16,685 bases of DNA from Verrucomicrobiales bacterium (lineage in GTDB: Bacteria > Verrucomicrobiota > Verrucomicrobiia > Verrucomicrobiales > DEV007). The stretch spans positions 1 through 16,685 of the forward strand of contig JAKMGR010000626.1 in assembly GCA_022424805.1 (NCBI GenBank), read 5' to 3'. The notes under the pieces are model-generated. The model searched no databases. It worked only from the letters and a program-made list of their open reading frames with translations, and had not been told where the DNA came from. Both the position numbers and the translations under genes were made by a program. This document shows, one piece after another, positions 1 to 6,209 of this stretch (the first letter of the stretch is position 1; each line of letters begins with the position of its first letter).

Positions 1-23
1 CCGGTAAGTTAGCAAGGGAAGTG

Positions 24-58
24 GCTCTGTCGACACCCTTTTCTGTGTCGAATAGAGC
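24..58. repeat. Inverted repeat able to form a 12-bp stem-loop
   Basis: GCTCT (24-28) pairs with AGAGC (54-58), and TCGACAC (30-36) pairs with GTGTCGA (45-51). A small 1x2 internal mismatch separates the two helices, and the loop is CCTTTTCT. The pairing is read directly from the sequence. No T-run follows on either side, so it is not a textbook intrinsic terminator. It could still end transcription of a gene lying left of the window, or be part of a dispersed repeat. Confidence 0.5.
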
Positions 59-191
59 AACAACATGTCGTCCGGAATCAGGGTTACGAAAAGAAATCTA
101 AAAAAAGTTTTCCTCGCCATGTAACGAATCGCCATCGGGTTCTTCAAGGGTGGGGTAGAGACAGTCATCCCGGCTGACTCAAACCATCAAC

Positions 192-356
192 CTAAAACCA
201 ATATCAAAAACGCTCGCCTCGAGCCTGGCTTCCGTCATTCTTTCGGCAGCAGCCAATGCTTTCGCGCAGCAAGGTAGCCCAACTATTCCAACCCAATCGA
301 AACCAAGGAGGCCCTTGCTCACCAGAGCAGTGGTCTCTTCATTTTACACTGGGTGA
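192..356 (+). pseudogene. Start-less signal-peptide relic of a secreted protein
   Basis: A frame closed by TGA at 354-356 reads KPISKTLASSLASVILSAAA and continues NAFAQQGSP. This is a textbook Sec signal peptide: basic N-terminus, hydrophobic core, then an AFA-type cleavage site before QQ. The codon exactly where a start should sit (192-194) is CTA. The frame has no ATG, GTG or TTG between the upstream TAG (156-158) and the signal peptide, and it stops about 54 codons in. This suggests a secreted-protein gene that lost its start and its body, or whose body was replaced by the neighbouring beta-propeller gene. Unusual initiation at ATA (201-203) or CTG cannot be excluded. The signal-peptide character is clear; the pseudogene status is inference. 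Confidence 0.35.
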
Positions 357-371
357 AAATCTATCTGATGG

Positions 372-1688
372 CTATTTCCCCAAATCTACACAAATCAGCT
401 CGCGATCATTCCGCACAAACACCTCCGTCCCAGCAAATGCAGGATGCGACCAGAGCACCGTACCTTCGCGGCGCTGTTTCAGAGGCGTCGTCGGCGGGAT
501 AATTTGAGTGCGGTCGATTTCCTGAAATCCCTCGGGTGTGAATTTCGTGATCAGGATTTCTCCCCGCTCGTTCACGATCCAGGTTTTCTCGCCATTCTGT
601 ACGGAAAACCCAGTGCTCCAACGCTCCTGCGGTAGCGCAGTCGTATCCTCCCACACCCGATCACCATTTTTCGGGTCGAGGCAACGAATCTGGCCATAGC
701 TGTCGATGCCGTAAATCATGTCCCCGACAAAAAAGGGAGGACTGATCATGCAATGTAGCGCATCGGTTTTTCTCTCGTTGATACCTTGGCGGTGCCAAAG
801 CTCCTTTGCGGTGGGAGCATACTGTCCGAGCTCAATCAGCCGCGATCCATCATAGAAAACGGCGAGAAACATCTTCGTATGATCCGCATTGAAAGCCGGA
901 CCTGGCACGTTGATGGGCATTTTGTTAGGCTTGGTGGAAACCTCCCAATAAATGGATCCGGAAGTCGCGTCGAATCCAGCAATGCGTTCTCCCGTCCAGA
1001 CGATGGTAACTCGCTTGCCTGCCTGATCAATCACGACAGGTGAGACGTAGGAACCCTTGTCAGAAAGCGCGCGCCACTTTTCTTTCCCCGTCGTGGGGTC
1101 GAGCCCAACCATAGTCGCTCCGTCTGCTGGGGCAGAAACCTGAACGACGAGCGTGCCGCTCTCGACCAGCGGTGAAGACGCCAATCCCCAGATCGGCATG
1201 TCGATCTGGTATTCCTCAGCCAGATTCATCGCCCAGACAACCTCTCCCGACTCAGCGTCGAGGCAATGAAGATGCCCCATCATGCCCAACGCATAGGCTT
1301 TTCCGCCGGCGATCGTAACACTGGTACGCGGACCATAGCCGTAGCCGATCCCCTCATATTTACAGGGGTAGGAGTGGGTCCACTTTGACTCGCCACTTAC
1401 TCGATCGACGCAGACAACGCGCTCGGCTTCTTCGCTGTTAGAGATTTTGCGATCCATCACATAGACCCCGCCGCCTGCCACTGTCGGCCCGCCGTAACCG
1501 GCACCTACCGGAGCTGACCACTTTCGCGGAAGCGGATTGGGCATACCCTCGAAATTTTCGACCAATCCATCAGTCCGCCAGACTCCATCCCGATTTTCTC
1601 CACGAAACTCGGGCCAGTCAGCTGCTTGTGAGGAAAGAAAAAGGAACAGCGTCCACAATGAGAGAGAGATTTTCTTCGGACTGATCAT
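372..1688 (-). CDS. Exported PQQ-type beta-propeller repeat protein
   Basis: The 438-residue product starts with a Sec signal peptide (basic KK at 5-6, hydrophobic core to about 20, cleavage near SQAA-D), so it should be periplasmic or extracellular. The mature protein opens with DWPEFRGENRDG, the usual beginning of PQQ-like WD40-type quinoprotein-domain proteins in Planctomycetes and Verrucomicrobia. Repeated blade motifs follow, with pairs such as VVCVDRVSGESKW, LHCLDAESGEVVW, MVGLDPTTGKEKW, IAGFDATSGSIYW and IRCLDPKNGDRVW. These give one beta-propeller resembling BamB and PQQ alcohol dehydrogenase folds. No catalytic PQQ-binding residues or haem motif can be identified, so an enzymatic role is not supported; a scaffold or binding role is likely. 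It is divergent from trmB, with 29 bases between the starts. A GAGGTG-like site lies about 12 bases before its ATG, within the palindrome 1690-1704. Confidence 0.85.
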   Translation of the reverse strand: MISPKKISLSLWTLFLFLSSQAADWPEFRGENRDGVWRTDGLVENFEGMPNPLPRKWSAPVGAGYGGPTVAGGGVYVMDRKISNSEEAERVVCVDRVSGESKWTHSYPCKYEGIGYGYGPRTSVTIAGGKAYALGMMGHLHCLDAESGEVVWAMNLAEEYQIDMPIWGLASSPLVESGTLVVQVSAPADGATMVGLDPTTGKEKWRALSDKGSYVSPVVIDQAGKRVTIVWTGERIAGFDATSGSIYWEVSTKPNKMPINVPGPAFNADHTKMFLAVFYDGSRLIELGQYAPTAKELWHRQGINERKTDALHCMISPPFFVGDMIYGIDSYGQIRCLDPKNGDRVWEDTTALPQERWSTGFSVQNGEKTWIVNERGEILITKFTPEGFQEIDRTQIIPPTTPLKQRREGTVLWSHPAFAGTEVFVRNDRELICVDLGK

Positions 1689-1689
1689 G

Positions 1690-1704
1690 GGTGTAAACTA
1701 CACC
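1690..1704. promoter_or_regulatory. 15-bp palindrome between divergent genes
   Basis: GGTGTA-AAC-TACACC is a perfect inverted repeat with six-base arms. It fills half of the 29-base gap between the start codons of the beta-propeller gene (1688, minus) and trmB (1718, plus). It could be an operator for a dimeric regulator. On the minus-strand transcript it would also form a small hairpin covering most of the only Shine-Dalgarno-like sequence, GAGGTG, before that gene's ATG. Function is inferred. Confidence 0.35.
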
Positions 1705-1717
1705 TCGTTTTCCAAGC

Positions 1718-2422
1718 ATGTCGAATCTGAAACAAAACCGTGAACTTCGCTGGGCTCCAAGCTATCTTAGAAACCGCGGAAAAATAACCCGCGCGCAAAA
1801 GCGAGCGATGCGTAATTGGTGGCCAGAGGTAGGTATCCGCTTCGAACATGGAAAAATCATCGATCTGGATGAGCACTTCCCCTCGCGTGGCCCACTCGTG
1901 ATTGAGATCGGCTTCGGGATGGGCGATCACCTCGTCGGTCTCGCAAGAGCAATGCCCGACTATCAATTTCTCGGCATCGAAGTGCATCGCCCCGGCCTTG
2001 CTGCAACGACGGGAAAAATTCACGAGGCAGGGGTAAAAAATGTCCGCCTCATCCGTGGCGATGCTCGCCTTGTCCTGAGCGATCATCTCACCGGCGAAGT
2101 CGCCGAAGCCGTGCTCGTGCAATTTCCTGAACCGTGGACCAAGGCCAGCAACGAGCATCGACGCCTCGTCCAGCGGAACACGGTCGAATTGATTCGCGAT
2201 CGGCTTGTCCCCGATGGAGAGTTCGCCCTCGCCACCGATGTCGCGGAATACGCCAGGCATTGCGAAAAGATTTTCGCCGACGTGTCAGGATGGGGAACCA
2301 TCAAAAGTTCCCGATTTCAGGATTATCGAATCAAGACCATATACGAACAAAAGGGTCTCGACGAAGGTCGCAGCATCCACGAGCTAGCCTATCGTAAGAT
2401 CTCGCGAATCGACCCAACATAA
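1718..2422 (+). CDS. trmB: tRNA (guanine-N7-)-methyltransferase
   Basis: This enzyme transfers a methyl group from S-adenosylmethionine to N7 of G46 in the variable loop of tRNAs, in the cytoplasm. The 234-residue length fits the family (about 210-240). Visible landmarks are the SAM-binding motif VIEIGFGMGDHLV (61-73), then FLGIEVHRPG (84-93), the acidic GDAR (114-117), and FPEPWTK (136-142) in place of the commoner FPDPW.K. Further on come HRRLVQ (147-152), LATDVAEYA (171-179) and the C-terminal TIYEQKG (207-213), equivalent to the conserved T.YE.K signature. The ATG at 1718 gives the usual short basic N-terminus, and no Shine-Dalgarno site is visible. It stands alone on its strand, divergent from the beta-propeller gene. 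The replacement of FPDPW by FPEPW is conservative. Confidence 0.96.
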   Translation: MSNLKQNRELRWAPSYLRNRGKITRAQKRAMRNWWPEVGIRFEHGKIIDLDEHFPSRGPLVIEIGFGMGDHLVGLARAMPDYQFLGIEVHRPGLAATTGKIHEAGVKNVRLIRGDARLVLSDHLTGEVAEAVLVQFPEPWTKASNEHRRLVQRNTVELIRDRLVPDGEFALATDVAEYARHCEKIFADVSGWGTIKSSRFQDYRIKTIYEQKGLDEGRSIHELAYRKISRIDPT

Positions 2423-2476
2423 CAGTTTCGAGTCGCATGGACCTACCTTAGGTTTTCACAGAAACCCTTCGTAAAC

Positions 2477-2749
2477 TTGGCTTTTCGCAAAAAACTTCAG
2501 TTGTTACTGGTCCTGCTGGTCGGGGTCAGCTGCGGCCCGCTGTTGTGGTTGAGTCTGCGAAAAGCAAACCGACTCACTTTCGAGTTGATTAAGGAAATGG
2601 TCTACTCCATTGCCGTCAGCACAGCTCCGCGGATCGATGGTGATTTCGTCGAAAACCTGCATCACACCTTTCCGTTCGAGATGGTCGACGAGGGGTCGCT
2701 CGAATTCGTCCTCTTCCGGGTAACAATGCCTCTGCCTACTTTTGGGTAA
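2477..2749 (+). pseudogene. Frameshifted N-terminal relic of a membrane sensor-like protein
   Basis: A 90-codon frame with a TTG start encodes a basic N-terminus and one strong membrane helix (about residues 7-24), followed by an apparently extracytoplasmic segment with APRIDGDFVENLHH. That layout resembles the sensor region of membrane-anchored cyclases or kinases, but I do not recognise a family. The frame ends in MPLPTFG and stops. Adding one G to the GGG at 2718-2720 moves into another frame that continues convincingly as LFRGNNASAYFWVIRQGCDS. From about 2754 that continuation lies antisense to the 3' end of the glycosyltransferase. The simplest reading is the surviving N-terminus of a larger gene, broken by a frameshift and by loss of its body. 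A single-base sequencing error could explain the frameshift but not the missing C-terminal part. Confidence 0.45.
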
Positions 2750-2753
2750 TCCG

Positions 2754-3497
2754 TCAGGGTTGTGATTCACTCGAATCTCCCGGCCGCGAATACCACATCG
2801 AGCAGAATCGCTTGCTTCGGGTAGACCATGGAATTAGAAAAATCACGGCAAGCTGGCGGATAAAATCAAAATTGGAATACCAATCCGACTTTCTCCCCGA
2901 TGTCACGATGGGAGGATCACTAATTACTTCGAAAGTCATTTCCCTTGCTCTCGCCCACTTCTTGATCCGACGGGCAAACCAGACTTCCTCGCCCGCGTAA
3001 ACCGTTTCATCAAATCCCCCGCATTCTTGAAACACATCGCGGCGGCAGAAGAAAAAGCTCCCTGCAGCGTATTTGAAAAAGGCAGCAGTCCGATTCCAAC
3101 TCGCTACGAGAAAGCCGACCATCACACTGACCTCCTGATCCACCTCCATGCGAGCTCCACCGGCAGCAACGCTCCCACTTTGCAGAAAAGAAAGTGCCGT
3201 CCGAAGCGTTTCCACATTGAGACAAGTATCCGCGTCGACGAACACGAGATACTCGGCATCCGTGGCAGCTGCTCCCGCATTTCTCGCACGTGCAATTTGA
3301 TTGTGCGGCTCAAAAACCACCTGATCCGCCCCCTCACTGCGAGCCACTTCCGCAGTGCCATCGGACGAGTTGTTATTTACGACAATCAACTCTCCAATAA
3401 GTTCCACCTCTTTCATCGCCTCCCTTACCGCTGTCATTGCCGCAGCGAGGTAGGTTTCTTCATTGTAGGCCGGTATGATGATGGCAAAGCTTGTCAT
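2754..3497 (-). CDS. Family 2 glycosyltransferase
   Basis: The 247-residue product is a GT-A fold glycosyltransferase, expected to move a sugar from a nucleotide-sugar donor to an envelope or lipid acceptor at the cytoplasmic face. The N-terminus AIIIPAYNEETYLAAAM (5-21) is the classic nucleotide-binding start, followed by VVNNNSSDGTAEVA (39-52). The metal-binding DXD is DAD at 88-90, in YLVFVDADTCLN. Farther on, GGFDETVYAGEEVWFARRIKKW supplies the acceptor-side acidic ED/EE region. The C-terminus ends FCSMWYSRPG, close to the LWY ending often seen in this GT2 subgroup, so the gene looks complete. The hydrophobic stretch around residue 220 may only be peripheral. Donor and acceptor cannot be told from sequence. 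It is divergent from dinB, with 80 bases between the chosen starts. Confidence 0.88.
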   Translation of the reverse strand: MTSFAIIIPAYNEETYLAAAMTAVREAMKEVELIGELIVVNNNSSDGTAEVARSEGADQVVFEPHNQIARARNAGAAATDAEYLVFVDADTCLNVETLRTALSFLQSGSVAAGGARMEVDQEVSVMVGFLVASWNRTAAFFKYAAGSFFFCRRDVFQECGGFDETVYAGEEVWFARRIKKWARAREMTFEVISDPPIVTSGRKSDWYSNFDFIRQLAVIFLIPWSTRSKRFCSMWYSRPGDSSESQP

Positions 3498-3577
3498 CCC
3501 TGCAGAGTCTACGTTCTTGCGATGGGTTTGGGAAACGAGTTGTCAGCATCAACTATTCAGGCGAACATGCTTATTTG

Positions 3578-4639
3578 ATGCCACCCGATCCACCAAAGCG
3601 TAAAATCATCCATGTCGACATGGACTGCTTCTACGCCGCGATTGAAATGAGGGATAACCCGGAACTGGCTGGAAAGCCCATTGCCGTGGGCGGGAGAAGT
3701 GGACGCGGCGTCCTCACGACCTGCAACTACGAAGCGAGAAAATACGGCTGTCGATCAGCGATGCCCTCGTTCAAAGCGCGCGAACTCTGCCCTGATCTGA
3801 TTTTGCTTCCGACCCGCTTCGACGTTTACAAAGAGGAGTCCGCCCGCATCCGGGAAATATTTGCCCAGTTCACCCATCTTATTGAACCGCTCTCGCTCGA
3901 CGAGGCCTATCTCGACATTTCTCATCTCGACTCCGAAGCTTCGACGATCGCGTGGGAAGTTCGCCAGAGGATTCGTCTCGAGACAGGCCTGACGGCGTCT
4001 GCCGGCATCGCCCCCAACAAATTCATCGCCAAGATCGCAAGCGACTGGAACAAACCCGATGGACAATTCGTGGTGAAGGAAGAGGAGATCAATGACTTCC
4101 TTCTTCCTCTGCCCGTCGAGAAAATCTGGGGCGTCGGAAAACGGACTGCCAATCGCCTTCACGAAGCGGGACTGAAAACCTGCGGGGACTTGCGAAAACG
4201 AAGCGAGCTGGAGCTCGTGCAACGCTTTGGCAAATTCGGTTGTGCCCTGCATCAACTCTGTCGTGGTATTGATGACCGCCCCGTAAACCCTAAGCGGGAA
4301 CGAAAATCTCTCAGCAACGAGCGTACCTTCCGACACAACCTCACCAGTATCGACGAGGGATTGGAAAAGCTCGATGAACTGATCTTGGAACTCCACCAGG
4401 ACCTCGCGAAACGACCCGATGAGCGGCCCATTCGAGAGTGCGTCGTGAAAGTGAAGTTTGAAGATTTTCAAATCACCTCCGCGCAGCGCGCCTCCGAGCA
4501 AGTCGACGCCGATCTTCTCCGGGAGCTTCTTTGCGAAGCTTGGGAACGGGGCGACGGAAAAGGCGTCCGACTGATCGGAGCCGGCGTACGATTCCACCCC
4601 GAAGACAAGATGGCAGGGATGCAGTTGGAGATGTTTTAA
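3578..4639 (+). CDS. dinB: DNA polymerase IV (Y-family translesion polymerase)
   Basis: This error-prone polymerase extends past lesions and mismatched ends. The ATG at 3578 gives 353 residues, close to the E. coli protein (351). The frame is open 29 codons further upstream, but that part has no family likeness and would overlap the glycosyltransferase start. Landmarks include HVDMDCFYAAIE (12-23) with metal ligand D14 and steric-gate F18, and TTCNYEARKYG (47-57). SLDEAYLD (106-113) carries catalytic D108 and E109. SAGIAPNKFIAKIASDWNKP (141-160) is the usual palm signature. Next come a helix-hairpin-helix segment near IWGVGKRTANRL (183-194) and a little-finger domain to the end. The last five residues, QLEMF (349-353), form a sliding-clamp-binding peptide. 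I found no LexA-type box before it, so SOS control is not supported. Confidence 0.96.
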   Translation: MPPDPPKRKIIHVDMDCFYAAIEMRDNPELAGKPIAVGGRSGRGVLTTCNYEARKYGCRSAMPSFKARELCPDLILLPTRFDVYKEESARIREIFAQFTHLIEPLSLDEAYLDISHLDSEASTIAWEVRQRIRLETGLTASAGIAPNKFIAKIASDWNKPDGQFVVKEEEINDFLLPLPVEKIWGVGKRTANRLHEAGLKTCGDLRKRSELELVQRFGKFGCALHQLCRGIDDRPVNPKRERKSLSNERTFRHNLTSIDEGLEKLDELILELHQDLAKRPDERPIRECVVKVKFEDFQITSAQRASEQVDADLLRELLCEAWERGDGKGVRLIGAGVRFHPEDKMAGMQLEMF

Positions 4640-4655
4640 GGATAGCTGCGCCTTT

Positions 4656-4719
4656 CTGTAGGATTGGATACTCTGTGGAAGACCGGCGCACATTCCGGGG
4701 TCACAGACCCCGGCTACAG
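4656..4719. repeat. REP-like palindromic element downstream of dinB
   Basis: A perfect eight-base inverted repeat with a three-base loop, CCGGGGTC-ACA-GACCCCGG (4695-4713), sits at the right end of a 64-base unit. The unit is itself bounded by CTGTAG (4656-4661) and its complement CTACAG (4714-4719). The nested layout, GC-rich hairpin and intergenic position 16 bases after the dinB stop resemble repetitive extragenic palindromes. No U-tract follows the hairpin, so it is a poor intrinsic terminator, though it may protect the dinB mRNA 3' end. Dispersal in the genome is inferred; only one copy is in this window. Confidence 0.5.
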
Positions 4720-4777
4720 CAGGGTGGACTGAGTTTCCCGAAAGGCCTCGCACCGGCACTCCGTATTTTGCCCCATA

Positions 4778-4885
4778 TTGCGAAAATTCAAAATCGCGGC
4801 GGGGATACTTACAGCCATTCCAGCCCGCACCAGCGTTTTCTTCTGGTCTATGCTTCTCGCTACTGCTGTGTTCGGTGACTACTAG
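4778..4885 (+). CDS. Possible 35-residue membrane peptide
   Basis: A short frame starting with TTG reads RKFKIAAGIL and later SVFFWSMLLATAVFGDY: a basic beginning followed by mostly hydrophobic residues, as in small membrane peptides. Its TAG stop (4883-4885) overlaps the GTG start of the next frame (4875) by 11 bases, which would suit translational coupling. It could also be the true N-terminus of the next protein, separated by a frameshift. There is no Shine-Dalgarno site and no family match, so it is offered as a possibility only. Confidence 0.2.
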   Translation: MRKFKIAAGILTAIPARTSVFFWSMLLATAVFGDY

Positions 4886-5168
4886 GAAGCCCTCTTTTCA
4901 GGATCCCCTGAATTCGACAAATCGGCTGTTTTACTATTTCTATTTTTCCGGCCCGAAATTTTATGCGGAAACTGTTTGGATGATTTTTCTTGTGCTCAGC
5001 GTTGGAGTAGCAATTGTTCAATTTTCTGTGATCGCTATTGATGCCGGAATAGAAAAACTCGGCGACGCGATTCCTGTCGTCACTCACCTTCTGATTCTCA
5101 CCGTATCTGGCGCCGTAAGCCTGATTATCCTCGGACTTCTATCAATCCGAGGCGTTCACTACCGGTAA
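4875..5168 (+). CDS. Small two-helix membrane protein, unrecognised
   Basis: The 97-residue product has a polar, aromatic-rich N-terminus (NRLFYYFYFSGPKFYAETVW, 16-35) and two hydrophobic helices at about 36-56 and 71-90. A short acidic loop, DAGIEKLGD, joins them, so it is predicted to be an integral membrane protein. No family is recognised. The start is uncertain: GTG at 4875 is used here, while the first in-frame ATG (4980, residue 36) would give a 62-residue protein beginning inside the first helix. It lies between dinB and kdsD on the same strand, with 49 bases before kdsD, so it may share a transcript with kdsD. No regulatory site is evident. Confidence 0.5.
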   Translation: MTTRKPSFQDPLNSTNRLFYYFYFSGPKFYAETVWMIFLVLSVGVAIVQFSVIAIDAGIEKLGDAIPVVTHLLILTVSGAVSLIILGLLSIRGVHYR

Positions 5169-5217
5169 CATTCTATTTGGCTCAAAGATTCATCGCCTCT
5201 ATTCTCTGCAACCCACC

Positions 5218-6192
5218 ATGGACTTCTCGGAAAAAGCACGCCGCGTAATCTCTCTGGAGATCGAAGAACTGAATCGTCTTCTCGAACGAGTTGATGATTC
5301 TTTTGGTTCCGCCGTTGGTAAGTTACAGAATACGATCGAGTCCGGAGCCCGCATTGCCATCGTCGGAGTGGGAAAATCGGGAAACATCGGCAGCAAGCTT
5401 GCAGCGACGTTCAATTCTACCGGCGCACCTGCATCGGTTCTCAATTGCCAGGATGCGATCCATGGTGACCTCGGACTCGTGAATGCCGGAGACAGCGTCA
5501 TCGCCCTGAGCTACTCCGGTGAAACCGCAGAACTGCTTGATCTCCTTCCCTATCTCAAACGCCGCAAGATCCAGCTCATCGCGATCACGGGGAAACCGGA
5601 TTCGACTCTCGGAAAGGCAGCGGACTGCGTGCTCGACATCAACGTGCAGCGCGAAGCGTGTCCGCTGAATCTGGCACCAACTTCCAGCACAACGAATACG
5701 CTAGTGATCGGAGATGCTCTCGCGATGGTTTTGTTAGAATCCCGCGGATTTACGAGAGAACACTTTGCAGAGCTCCATCCAGGCGGATCGCTCGGGCGTG
5801 CTCTTCTTCTCCGAGCGGAAGACATCATGCGTAAGGGCGAAGAACTTGTTGTCGTCGACGCAGAGGAGCCTGTCATCGATGTCATTGGAAAAATGACGAA
5901 AGCCCGCGCAGGAGCCGTCGTGATTGCAGATACCGAGGGCAAGCTTGCCGGAATTTTCACACAGGGGGACTTCGCTCGCTCTTTCCAATCCGGGAATCCG
6001 GAGATTGGTCATCAGGCAGTAGGCGAACTGATGACCCGCGACCCAATCCAAGTTGCTTCAGATCGCCTCGTCGGCGAAGTCCTGCGAATGCTTGAAGACA
6101 GTCGTATCGATGACCTGGTCGTCGTCGATGCAGAGAGTCGGCCCGTCGGGATGATCGATACGCAAGACCTGACGAAGGTCCGGGTGATGTAA
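5218..6192 (+). CDS. kdsD: Arabinose-5-phosphate isomerase (KpsF/GutQ/KdsD family)
   Basis: This enzyme interconverts D-ribulose 5-phosphate and D-arabinose 5-phosphate, the first committed step toward KDO, the inner sugar of lipopolysaccharide. The 324 residues match the family. An N-terminal SIS domain carries IVGVGKSGNIGSKLAATF (48-65), AIHGDLGLV (80-88), SYSGETAELLDLLPYL (98-113), REACPLNLAPTSST (145-158) and HPGGSLGRALL (187-197). Two CBS domains follow (about 203-255 and 268-318), starting EDIMRKG and GELMTRDP. K53, H82, E105, E146 and H187 fall at the spacing of the E. coli active-site and metal residues K59, H88, E111, E152 and H193. A conserved stretch before the histidine, HP.EA in many relatives, is NCQDA here. 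Its presence implies a KDO-containing outer membrane. It is convergent with manA, with 17 bases between the stops. Confidence 0.94.
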   Translation: MDFSEKARRVISLEIEELNRLLERVDDSFGSAVGKLQNTIESGARIAIVGVGKSGNIGSKLAATFNSTGAPASVLNCQDAIHGDLGLVNAGDSVIALSYSGETAELLDLLPYLKRRKIQLIAITGKPDSTLGKAADCVLDINVQREACPLNLAPTSSTTNTLVIGDALAMVLLESRGFTREHFAELHPGGSLGRALLLRAEDIMRKGEELVVVDAEEPVIDVIGKMTKARAGAVVIADTEGKLAGIFTQGDFARSFQSGNPEIGHQAVGELMTRDPIQVASDRLVGEVLRMLEDSRIDDLVVVDAESRPVGMIDTQDLTKVRVM

Positions 6193-6209
6193 CTCGCACC
6201 GCAATCAGC

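Larger units (their letters stand above)
1..371. other. Stretch without an intact gene at the left edge
   Basis: No convincing complete coding region is seen on either strand. The stretch contains a strong inverted repeat (24-58), an A-rich segment around 95-112 and a signal-peptide-like reading frame without a start codon (about 192-356). An open frame at 256-507 on the plus strand overlaps the 3' end of the beta-propeller gene and has no family-like content, so it is not called. The stretch may include the far end of a gene lying to the left, but nothing recognisable enters the window. Confidence 0.5.

Noticed and set aside
1685..2260. 191-codon open frame opposite trmB
   Set aside because: Antisense to the methyltransferase and without recognisable features.
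3498..3577. Possible LexA/SOS box before dinB (GAACATGC near 3563)
   Set aside because: Only one half-site is present; the matching GTTC half is missing, so no SOS operator is claimed.
3755..4759. 334-codon open frame on the minus strand, opposite dinB
   Set aside because: It is fully antisense to a clear DNA polymerase IV gene and has no family-like motifs; long antisense frames are common opposite codon-biased genes.
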